NCBI RefSeq assembly: GCF_004331915.1
Contig: NZ_CP036528.1
Coordinates: 1,130,567-1,194,566 of the forward strand
Source of the DNA: Ureibacillus thermophilus
GTDB taxonomy: Bacteria > Bacillota > Bacilli > Bacillales_A > Planococcaceae
Length of the DNA: 64,000 bases
Direction of reading: 5' to 3'
This document shows, piece by piece, positions 33,391-40,814 of this stretch (the first letter of the stretch is position 1; the number at the start of each line of letters is the position of its first letter). The position numbers and the translations under genes were made by a program. The notes beneath the pieces were generated by a model. The model was not told the origin of the DNA, did no database searches, and was given only the letters and a program-made list of their open reading frames with translations.

Positions 33391-34830
33391 GTGCGAAAGA
33401 GACGATTTTTTTTCATTTTAGCCATCATTTGCTTATTCCTTGCTTTCATTGTGTATTGGAAAAGCGCGATGAAACCGGAATCGGAAGTGAAAGGAAGCGA
33501 TATCCCAGTTATTGACCAAACATTTCATTTGATTAAAGAAAAATCCGTTTATGATACAAAAGATGAGGAATTGATTGAAGGCGCATTAAGAGGAATGACG
33601 GAAGCGATTAAAGATCCATATAGCACCTACTATACAGAAAAAGAAGCGGCCATTCATCGTCAATCATTGGCAGGACAAAGGGTAGGGATTGGTATTGAAA
33701 TAACGGAAAAGGATGGACGATTTATTGTTGTCTCCCCAGTGAAGTCTTCTCCGGCAGAAAAAGCAGGAATCCGTCCATATGATGAAATTGTGGAAGTGGA
33801 TGGCGTCCGTTTAGAAGGCAAAACTCTTGGAGAATTGCTGCAATTAATCCAAGGAAACCCTGGTGAAAAAGTGACGCTGGTCATTTATCGGCCAAGCACA
33901 GACAGGCATATTAAAATCACTGTGGAACGGGCAGAAATTGATAATCAGACCGTTACAGGGAAAGTGATTCCGTTAGATGACTTGAAAATAGGCTATGTTT
34001 CCATTTCGATGTTTGGAGAGGAAACGTTGGAAGAATGGATTGAATCAACAAAACGGCTTTTATCGGAAAATGTAGATGGGATGATTATTGATTTAAGGGA
34101 CAATCCTGGCGGGTATTTACATAGCGTCGCCGGTGTAGTAAGCAGCATTGGAAAAGAAGGAACGGTGTTTGCCTATATGCAAAATGCGCAAGGGATGATG
34201 GAAGCAATAAAAACGACAAAGCTGGATGTGGATGAAGAGTACGCAAAACAAATGAAAAAGATGCCGTTAGTAGTTCTTCAAAATGAGGGAAGTGCATCGG
34301 CAAGCGAAGTGATGGTAGGCGCAATGAAAAGTTGGAAACGCGCCATTGTGGTGGGAAGCAAGAGTTTTGGAAAAGGAACAGTGCAAGAAACGTACGATTT
34401 GAAAAATGGCGGAGAATTGAAATTATCTACGAATAAATGGCTCACGCCAGATCGGGAATGGATTCACGGAATAGGAATTGAATCGGATATTGAAGTAGAA
34501 CAACATCCATTGTTCGCGATGGAAATTGTGCCGCTGCGGGGAGAGTTTGCAGAAGGAGACTATAGCGAAGAAATAGCTTATGTTCAGAAGGTGTTAAACG
34601 GTTTAGGATACAATTTGGAAAGAACGGATGGATTTTATGATGAAGAAACGGCAGAAGCAGTCGCCTCCTATCGAGAAAAATTTAAGTTGAAGAGGGGAAG
34701 ACATATGGATGATGAATTCTTCGCAAGCATTCGCGAAAAAGTAGTTTTATTTAAAGAAGATATGGAACAGGATGTACAGCTGAAAATGGGATTAAATGTT
34801 ATCATGCATAAAATTAAAGGGGACATTTAA
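33391..34830 (+). CDS. ctpB: Carboxy-terminal processing protease CtpB/CtpA (S41)
   Basis: 479 residues, anchored by one N-terminal helix (~5-22). The S41 order is visible: a PDZ domain (~95-180, VGIGIEITEKDGRFIVVSPV, AGIRPYDEIVEVDG), the core with IIDLRDNPGGYL, and the catalytic Ser in EGSASASE (~308) with Lys in SKSFGKGTVQ (~335). A C-terminal peptidoglycan-binding domain follows (~390-450, VQKVLNGLGYNLERTDGFYD). In B. subtilis CtpB lies beside ftsEX and minJ and cleaves SpoIVFA during sporulation. GAGGAGG stands 7 bp before the GTG start. Confidence 0.9.
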   Translation: MRKRRFFFILAIICLFLAFIVYWKSAMKPESEVKGSDIPVIDQTFHLIKEKSVYDTKDEELIEGALRGMTEAIKDPYSTYYTEKEAAIHRQSLAGQRVGIGIEITEKDGRFIVVSPVKSSPAEKAGIRPYDEIVEVDGVRLEGKTLGELLQLIQGNPGEKVTLVIYRPSTDRHIKITVERAEIDNQTVTGKVIPLDDLKIGYVSISMFGEETLEEWIESTKRLLSENVDGMIIDLRDNPGGYLHSVAGVVSSIGKEGTVFAYMQNAQGMMEAIKTTKLDVDEEYAKQMKKMPLVVLQNEGSASASEVMVGAMKSWKRAIVVGSKSFGKGTVQETYDLKNGGELKLSTNKWLTPDREWIHGIGIESDIEVEQHPLFAMEIVPLRGEFAEGDYSEEIAYVQKVLNGLGYNLERTDGFYDEETAEAVASYREKFKLKRGRHMDDEFFASIREKVVLFKEDMEQDVQLKMGLNVIMHKIKGDI

Positions 34831-34858
34831 AGAATTAAAGTAAAAAAGGCGGATGAGG

Positions 34859-34899
34859 AAGAGGATATTATGTTCAATTTGGGCATATATCCTCTTTTT
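34859..34899 (+). terminator. ctpB terminator
   Basis: GAGGATAT (34861) pairs with ATATCCTC (34887-34894), then TTTTT. Confidence 0.65.
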
Positions 34900-34961
34900 A
34901 TATTAGTTGAATAAGCCAAAGAGAAACTTCTTCAGCAATAGGGGATAATCGGGATTTGAGT

Positions 34962-35138
34962 CTATTGTTTTTGCGAATTTTGTTCTTTATTTAAATAAAA
35001 AACACCTACGAATACAATTAAGAAGCCGATAACTTTTATAGCTATAGTTTTAAAAGTTTTATTGAATACTGTTGTACTCATAAGCGTCCATCCTAAAGGA
35101 ATGAATAAAATTCCTATGGTTGAATTTATTATTTTCAT
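34962..35138 (-). CDS. 58-residue two-span membrane protein
   Basis: MKIINSTIGILFIPLGWTLM starts the protein. Residues 5-20 and 34-49 (IKVIGFLIVFVGVFYL) are hydrophobic, with a short polar loop holding Asn, Lys and Thr between them, and a hydrophilic tail KEQNSQKQ. GAGGTGA lies 7 bp before the ATG. It converges on ctpB and its 5' end faces array 5. I recognise no family; the RBS and clean hydrophobic pattern support a gene. Confidence 0.6.
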   Translation of the reverse strand: MKIINSTIGILFIPLGWTLMSTTVFNKTFKTIAIKVIGFLIVFVGVFYLNKEQNSQKQ

Positions 35139-35239
35139 CAATTATTCACCTCAAATATAAACTCTATTAATGCATGTTCGGCAATTAGTGTTTATTTCCT
35201 TGTTAGTTCTAATCTAAAAAGTTCGTTTGGTGTATTTCT

Positions 35240-36232
35240 ATTGAGTGTGTTTGCTTCTTCAATTCGTGCGTTTACTACTCCCTTTGGTGTGGATACTGCT
35301 CCATTTCGTGCGTTTGCTTCCTCCATTCGTGCGGATACTGCCTCGTTTCGTGCGGTTACTACTCCATTTCGTGCGGATACTGCCACGTTTCGTGCGATTG
35401 CTCCTCTCTTTTGTGCGGTTGCTTCCTCCATTCGTGCGGATACTGCATTGTTTTGTGCGTTTACCTCCTCCATTCGTGCGGATACTGCCTCGTTTCGTGC
35501 GTTTGCTTCCTCAATTCGTGCGGATACTGCCTCGTTTCGTGCGTTTGCTTCCTCAATTCGTGCGGATACTGCCTCGTTTCGTGCGTTTACTTTCTCATTT
35601 GGTGCGGATACTGCCTCGTTTCGTGCGGTTGCCTCCTCATTTGGTGCGGATACTGCATTGTTTTGTGCGTTTACCTCCTCCATTTCGTGCGGATACTGCT
35701 CCATTTCGTGCGTTTACTTTCTAATTTGGTGCGGATACAAACACGTTTCGTGCGTTTACCTCCTCATTTCGTGCGGATACTGCTCCATTTCGTGCGTTTA
35801 CTTTCTCATTTGGTGCGGATACAAACACGTTTCGTGCGGTTGCCTCCTCATTTCGTGCGGATACTGCCACGTTTCGTGCGGTTACTACTCCATTTCGTGC
35901 GGATACTGCCTCGTTTCGTGCGTTTACTACTCCATTTCGTGCGGATACTGCCCCGTTTCGTGCGATTGCTCCTCTCTTTTGTGCGGTTGCTTCCTCATTT
36001 CGTGCGGATACTGCCTCATTTCGTGCGGTTGCTTCCTCATTTCGTGCGGATACTGCATTGTTTTGTGCGTTTACCTCCTCAATTCGTGCGGATACTGCCT
36101 CGTTTCGTGCGTTTATTCCTCCATTTCGTGCGGATACTACCCCGTTTCGTGCATTTGCTTCCTCATTTCGTGCGGATACTGCTCCGTTTCGTGCGTTTGC
36201 TTCCTTATTTCGTGCGGATACTGCCGCATTTA
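35240..36232 (-). repeat. CGCACGAA array 5: about 24 copies of the 42-bp unit
   Basis: Same family as array 1 and in the same orientation, with TTTCGTGCGGATACTG alternating with TTTCGTGCGTTTAC or TTTCGTGCGGTTGC on the + strand. One extra base near 35684 and an in-frame stop near 35730 break the heptad frame on the minus strand. It separates ctpB from minJ, which are close neighbours in related genomes. Confidence 0.9.
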
Positions 36233-36300
36233 TTTGTCATAATGGATTCTTTTATTGCATACATATGATAAAATAGGAAATTTTTTTAAATTCAAAGAGG

Positions 36301-36479
36301 TGTTTTGATGAACACATAAAATGTCCTTCCCAGATACATATTTTGCAAATGCTACAATCGAGAAGTTAGAAAATCCAAACCATGTCATCATTTCTTTGGG
36401 TAATCATGAGAATACCTTTGATTTGGATATTTCTGTTGCTATCAAATGGAGTGAATTTTGCCGTAAAGTCGACGGATGA
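36301..36479 (+). pseudogene. Short hypothetical ORF with a probable frame break at its start
   Basis: AGAGGTG is followed at good spacing by ATG AAC ACA TAA, a three-codon ORF (36308-36319). One base further, in another frame, ATG at 36321 opens 52 codons: MSFPDTYFANATIEKLENPN and on to a TGA at 36479. A one-base deletion in ACATAAAATG would join them, so this may be a decayed or phase-shifted small gene. I recognise no family. Confidence 0.35.
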
Positions 36480-36602
36480 ATCATTTTTTTGATAAAATTT
36501 TTGGGAATCATTTCTGTTAATAAATTCCTAGTTTCCCTCTACGCAAATTTTTATTACTTTGCTAAAATGTACAATAGTTAGTAGGAAACGGCGGTGGGAT
36601 GA

Positions 36603-37772
36603 GTGATAGAAGAGATTTTATTAGAATTCTTAAAAGCTATAGCTAGAATGTTTATGAACCCTCTATTGTATATGGCAATTATCATGGCAATTTTTCTTGG
36701 ATATGTGCGTGTCAAAAGGGAAAGAAAGTTTTTCAAAACCCGGATTTTGTGGGGATGGACGGAATTGGTTGGGCTCATTAAAGAAGGGATTTGGTTTGCA
36801 CTGATTATTTCTGTGCTCAGCCTGCTTGTTGGATTAACTCAATCTATAGAGTTGCTATTTTTCGTTGCAGCTTTTAGCATCTTTGGCTTGATTCTATATA
36901 ATTTCCATCTTCTTTCCCCAATGGTCCTTATTGGGTTGAGTCTCGCATCTTTAATGGTGATGAATGAAGAGCATTGGTCATTTGAGATATTTGGATGGAA
37001 AATTCAAGGACTGGATGTGTTCGAAGGTGCGGCTGTTACATGCGCACTCATGGCTGGGATATTGCTAATTGCAGAAAGCCGTTTAATTAAAAAATATGGT
37101 GTGAATTACGCTTCGCCAATGATTGAGAAGTCTAAAAGGGGATTACATGGTGTTGCGTTTTTTACAAAGAAATTATGGCTGTTGCCCATTTTTTTCGTCG
37201 TTCCGGGACAAGCTATTGATGCGTATTTTCCTTGGTGGCCGCAATTTTCGCTAAATCATCAACAATTTGCGTTAGTTTTATTTCCATTTCTTATTGGATT
37301 TCAGCAAATAACGAGACGTTCTTTGCCGTTGGATGTGTATCCTAAGTTGTCAAGAGCGGTTTGGATTTTAGGAGGACTCGTTCTTATTGGGGGGCTGGTC
37401 GGTTATTTTTATCCAATTGCAGCGGTTGTAGCAGTATTTGCTGGAGCCATCATTCGCTTATTTATATCGTATATTTTTAAAGTGCGGGAACGACGTGATG
37501 TATATGCGGTTTCTGCTCGTCCAAATGGTGTGATGATTGCAGCGGTTTTACCAGAATCACCAGCGGAAAAAATGGGGCTGCAAGCGGGAGAAATTATCCG
37601 TAAAGTGAATGGCCGTGAAGTGCATAATGAATTGGAGTTGTATGAAGCACTTCAAATCAACGCCGCTTATTGCAAATTAGAAGTGTTGAATCATAAAAAT
37701 GAAGTGCGGCTAACCCAGCATGAAGTGTATAGTAAAGACCATTACCGCATTGGATTGTTAATTATTGAGTAG
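36603..37772 (+). CDS. minJ: Cell-division topology protein MinJ
   Basis: 389 residues. Several membrane helices (about seven) fill residues ~10-300, and a PDZ domain lies at the C-terminus (~305-385, VMIAAVLPESPAEKMGLQAG then EIIRKVNGREVHNELELYEA). MinJ links DivIVA at the poles to MinD and so places the division inhibitor. The match rests on the architecture and on the position after ctpB, as in B. subtilis (minJ near ctpB and ftsEX). A GTG start at 36603 follows GGTGGGATGA closely. A terminator follows. Confidence 0.85.
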   Translation: MIEEILLEFLKAIARMFMNPLLYMAIIMAIFLGYVRVKRERKFFKTRILWGWTELVGLIKEGIWFALIISVLSLLVGLTQSIELLFFVAAFSIFGLILYNFHLLSPMVLIGLSLASLMVMNEEHWSFEIFGWKIQGLDVFEGAAVTCALMAGILLIAESRLIKKYGVNYASPMIEKSKRGLHGVAFFTKKLWLLPIFFVVPGQAIDAYFPWWPQFSLNHQQFALVLFPFLIGFQQITRRSLPLDVYPKLSRAVWILGGLVLIGGLVGYFYPIAAVVAVFAGAIIRLFISYIFKVRERRDVYAVSARPNGVMIAAVLPESPAEKMGLQAGEIIRKVNGREVHNELELYEALQINAAYCKLEVLNHKNEVRLTQHEVYSKDHYRIGLLIIE

Positions 37773-37823
37773 AGATATGAAGGGTGCCTTTTTATAAAGT
37801 GAACATTCTTATTTAAGTAGTAC

Positions 37824-37862
37824 GGCTTAATTCTCGGAAAGGGATTAGGCCATTTTTTTATT
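37824..37862 (+). terminator. minJ terminator
   Basis: GGCTTAAT pairs with ATTAGGCC (one G-T pair) and is followed by ATTTTTTT. Confidence 0.6.
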
Positions 37863-37886
37863 TTTAGAGGGAGTGGGGAGAAATAA

Positions 37887-37975
37887 GGATGAGGCAGTAT
37901 CCGAACAAAAAAGGGAGGTAAACGCACGAAATGAGGCAAAATACACACCAATAAGGAAGAAGAGACATTAAATGA
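37887..37975 (+). repeat. CGCACGAA array 6: short degenerate remnant
   Basis: About two 42-bp units: GAGGCAGTATCCGAACAA, GGAGGTAAACGCACGAAAT, then decayed copies (GGCAAAATACACACCAAT). It lies between the convergent minJ and azlD genes. The minus-strand frame 37742-38068 through it is not a gene. Confidence 0.65.
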
Positions 37976-38068
37976 AGCCGTATCTTCCTCTCCCAATCGA
38001 ATCCCATCCAAACCGCGCCAAATAAAAAGAGCGAATTTCCACCATTCGCCCTTACTATTTATCCACAA

Positions 38069-38392
38069 TCAAAAGAAATTTCTTAAAACCGCTACCGTTA
38101 ATACCCCTGCAACCACTGTTTTTGATAAACTTTTCGTCCATAGGGCAATGAAAAGAGTAGGCACGAAAGCAATCGTACTTTCCCAATGCAGCGTGACAAA
38201 TTTTCCTTCCGTATTGAAAAGCGATTGAAAGACCAACGCACTCAAAATGCAAACAGGAATAAACTGAAGCCACCGCAGCACTACTTTCGGCAACTCAATA
38301 TTTCGCACTAAAATAAAGGGAATGACCCGGGGAAGCCACGTAACAAATGCGCACCCTAAAATTAATAAAAACATCATGAAAGTTGTCGTCAT
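38069..38392 (-). CDS. azlD: Branched-chain amino acid export subunit AzlD
   Basis: 107 residues with three to four membrane helices. AzlD is the small partner of AzlC in export of branched-chain amino acids and of 4-azaleucine. Family features: TWLPRVIPFIL near the N-terminus and VLTVAVLRNFF at the end. Its ATG overlaps the azlC stop by 4 bp (ATGA), so the two are translationally coupled. Confidence 0.88.
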   Translation of the reverse strand: MTTTFMMFLLILGCAFVTWLPRVIPFILVRNIELPKVVLRWLQFIPVCILSALVFQSLFNTEGKFVTLHWESTIAFVPTLFIALWTKSLSKTVVAGVLTVAVLRNFF

Positions 38393-39123
38393 TTTTCAGT
38401 AATCACCCCAATAGTCGCCACAATAATCGTCGTTATAAGCACCGCTAAGTGGCTAGGCATGAAATAAGAAAGAATATATAAAATTCCAAAGACACAACCA
38501 ATTAATTTTATATAATGCATGAGCTTATTCTTGCTTGCATTGGCTAAATTAAGTACAAGCAGAGCAATAAACATTGCAACTAACGCATAGTCAAGCCCCC
38601 AACGTTCCGGATTTGGAATCCAGTTTCCAACGAGTCCCCCAACAACACAAGATGCAATCCATGTCAAATAGGCGGTTAAATTTAAGCCATCCATCCACCG
38701 GCCGCCCAGCTGTTTTTCTTTTCCGGCTTTTGTAACGGCAACGCCAAAAGTTTCATCCGTCAAAAGCGACCCAAATCCGACATTGCGCAATGCTGAATAG
38801 CGGGTAAAATACGGGGCCACTGTAAGGGACATAAGAAAATGCCTCAAGTTCACAATAAATGTTGTAATGATGATGACGGACATTGGCGCCCCTGCTACAT
38901 ACAAGCCGGCAAAAATGAATTGGGCACTTCCCGCGTACACAAGAGCCGACAGCAAAAAAATTTCCAGAATGGATAGATTCGAAGCGATTCCTACCACACC
39001 AAAGGCAAAGCCAATACTGATGTATCCCAGCAAAGTTGGAATGCAATCTTTCATTCCTTGTATAAAAGAATCTTCTGTCGCTGTTTTTGGAATATCCTTC
39101 ACTTCTTTGATTTCCGTTGTCAT
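38389..39123 (-). CDS. azlC: Branched-chain amino acid exporter AzlC
   Basis: 244 residues, about six membrane helices. AzlC-family signatures include GYISIGFAFGVVG, SALVYAGSAQFIFAGLYVAG, LRHFLMSLTVAPYF and LLTDETFGV. ATG 39123 is chosen, 5-6 bp after GGGGGG, over an upstream ATG (39138) that overlaps it. It is the first gene of azlCD and divergent from an XRE-cupin regulator that is its likely controller. Confidence 0.9.
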   Translation of the reverse strand: MTTEIKEVKDIPKTATEDSFIQGMKDCIPTLLGYISIGFAFGVVGIASNLSILEIFLLSALVYAGSAQFIFAGLYVAGAPMSVIIITTFIVNLRHFLMSLTVAPYFTRYSALRNVGFGSLLTDETFGVAVTKAGKEKQLGGRWMDGLNLTAYLTWIASCVVGGLVGNWIPNPERWGLDYALVAMFIALLVLNLANASKNKLMHYIKLIGCVFGILYILSYFMPSHLAVLITTIIVATIGVITEK

Positions 39124-39302
39124 ACCATTCCCCCCCATCCCTTTGATATTGAAACTTTATGAACGTTCTTTCGTTATACTTCAATGACTAATAATTGTGT
39201 ACTATAATGATGAAAAATTAGTTTAATTATTACCAATTAATGCTAATTATAGTTATAATAAAATCGTCAGAATATTCTTCTTTTGTTTAATATAGTATAC
39301 AT

Positions 39303-39322
39303 TTGTCTTTTAAAATAGACAA
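39303..39322. promoter_or_regulatory. Possible operator TTGTCT-N8-AGACAA
   Basis: A perfect 6-bp inverted repeat 15 bp before the regulator gene in the azlC/regulator intergenic region. It could be the binding site for autoregulation. Confidence 0.4.
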
Positions 39323-39337
39323 TAGGGTGGAACAAAA

Positions 39338-39889
39338 ATGGAACGAATGAATCGCAATATTGGTATGCAATTAAAAAAAATTCGGAAAGAGCGCAGTTTA
39401 AGTTTGGATGATGTGGCAAAAGCTACGGATGTAAGTAAGGCGCAGCTTGCCCAAATTGAAAAAGGGGAAGCGAATCCAACCGTTTCTACGCTATGGAAAA
39501 TTGCAGCAGGATTAAAAATCTCCTTTTCTTCTCTTTTACAGCCGCCAAAAACCCTTTTCCAAAAATATAGCGTAGACCCTTCGACTTACGTTTCTGAAGA
39601 AGACGGAAAATATCGCGTGTACTCTATCATTCCTTATGAGCCTGAACGAGGATGGGAATTTTATAAAATCGAAATGGAACCTGGAGTCATTCATAAGAGC
39701 GAACCCCATACAGAAGGAGTAGAGGAAACCGTAACAGTAATTAAAGGAGAAGCGGTTGTTCAATGCGGTGAATTGAAAGATCATTTAGTGGAAGGCGAGA
39801 CCCTTGTTTTCTCTGCCACTGAACCACATCAGTATGAAAATCCAACTGATGAAGTAACCATTTTACATTTAATTATTCAGTATCGATAG
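39338..39889 (+). CDS. XRE-family regulator with C-terminal cupin domain
   Basis: 183 residues. A helix-turn-helix of the XRE type (IGMQLKKIRKERSLSLDDVA, KAQLAQIEKGEANPTVSTLWKI, ~8-62) is joined to a cupin sensor (~105-180, EPHTEGVEETVTVIKGEAVV, EPHQYENPTDE). Such HTH-cupin proteins often sense an amino acid or similar ligand and control the adjacent transporter. Divergent from azlCD, so a role in controlling amino acid export is likely. AGGGTGG lies before the ATG. Confidence 0.85.
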   Translation: MERMNRNIGMQLKKIRKERSLSLDDVAKATDVSKAQLAQIEKGEANPTVSTLWKIAAGLKISFSSLLQPPKTLFQKYSVDPSTYVSEEDGKYRVYSIIPYEPERGWEFYKIEMEPGVIHKSEPHTEGVEETVTVIKGEAVVQCGELKDHLVEGETLVFSATEPHQYENPTDEVTILHLIIQYR

Positions 39890-39900
39890 AGGTGGAACTT

Positions 39901-40548
39901 GTGAGCGAGTGGTTTACCGCTGAAAATATAGAAGCTTTAGAAGCGCAGTACAGAACCTTTGGACCGTTGATTGGGATCCTTTTCCCATTTTTAGAAGCAT
40001 TTTTGCCGTTTCTACCTCTAGTAGTATTTGTTGTAGCAAATGCAAATTCCCATGGCTTATGGTTCGGGTTTTTATTTTCCTGGATAGGAACCGTATTAGG
40101 CTCTTATTCTGTCTTTCTGTTTGTCCGGAAATTTGGAAAAAGACCGAGAGTGCAAAAATTTATCAAATATGAGAAAATGCAAAAACTCATCCGCTGGGTG
40201 GATATGAAGGGGATAGCTCCGTTATTTATTCTGCTGTGTTTTCCATTCACTCCATCAGTGCTCGTCAATATTGTCGCAGGGCTATCCAACATAAAGAAAA
40301 AAGTGTATTTAGTTGTGTTGATGTCGGGAAAATTCGTCATGATTTTAACGATTAGCTTGCTGGGATACGATATTAGTGAGTTGATCCGAAGCCCGATTCG
40401 ATTAATTTTTGCCGCTGTTGCCATCTTTTTGTTGTGGATGATTGGAAAACTGATTGAGAAATATTTAAATAATCGGGTAGAAAGGGAATTAAGAGAGGTA
40501 TCTAAGTTAAGAAAACAAAAAAGGTTGAAAACAACTCATAAAAAATAA
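39901..40548 (+). CDS. TVP38/TMEM64 (VTT-domain) membrane protein
   Basis: 215 residues with about five membrane helices. The VTT core is recognisable: GPLIGILFPFLEAFLPFLPL, ANSHGLWFGFLFSWIGTVLG and FPFTPSVLVNIVAGLSNI. The family (also called SNARE-associated, DedA-related) works in lipid or small-molecule movement, and the precise role of bacterial members is open. GTG 39901 is chosen because AGAGGTGG stands 5 bp before it; GTG 39892 overlaps that site. It follows the XRE gene closely and may share its mRNA. Confidence 0.8.
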   Translation: MSEWFTAENIEALEAQYRTFGPLIGILFPFLEAFLPFLPLVVFVVANANSHGLWFGFLFSWIGTVLGSYSVFLFVRKFGKRPRVQKFIKYEKMQKLIRWVDMKGIAPLFILLCFPFTPSVLVNIVAGLSNIKKKVYLVVLMSGKFVMILTISLLGYDISELIRSPIRLIFAAVAIFLLWMIGKLIEKYLNNRVERELREVSKLRKQKRLKTTHKK

Positions 40549-40552
40549 TTCT

Positions 40553-40738
40553 GCAAAGGGGGCATCTGAAAAGTCATTCCAAGACGCCCTCTTTGCGGCT
40601 TTAGCTAGAGTTTTGCCGCAGATAAATTGCGACGAGGAGGCGCGTTTTGTGACCACCGCAGGGAAAGTGTTTAAGAGAATATTCCTATAAGAAGTAAGGT
40701 TGTTTCCGAAAGTGTTCGACTTTCTGGACAGCCTTTTT
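40553..40738 (+). repeat. Dispersed intergenic element, copy B
   Basis: Partner of 8912-9060, in the opposite orientation. It starts with the hairpin GCAAAGGGGGCATCT / AGACGCCCTCTTTGC, has an extra stem GCGGC/GCCGC (40596-40620) absent from copy A, then the exact 32-bp shared core (40631-40662), and ends in an imperfect form of the second hairpin followed by T-run. Copy B is more decayed in its hairpins than copy A. Confidence 0.8.
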
Positions 40739-40814
40739 TATGTCTTCTGCGAAAAATAGATAAAAAAATATACTATAATGAAAATACGATTTTTCATTAA
40801 GAAGGAGGAGCAGT

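Noticed and set aside
37742-38068. 108-codon minus-strand ORF over array 6
   Set aside because: Runs through the minJ terminator and the decayed array and has no RBS.
39124-39337. A T-box leader before azlC
   Set aside because: No TGGNACCGCG-type antiterminator sequence and no terminator in the leader.
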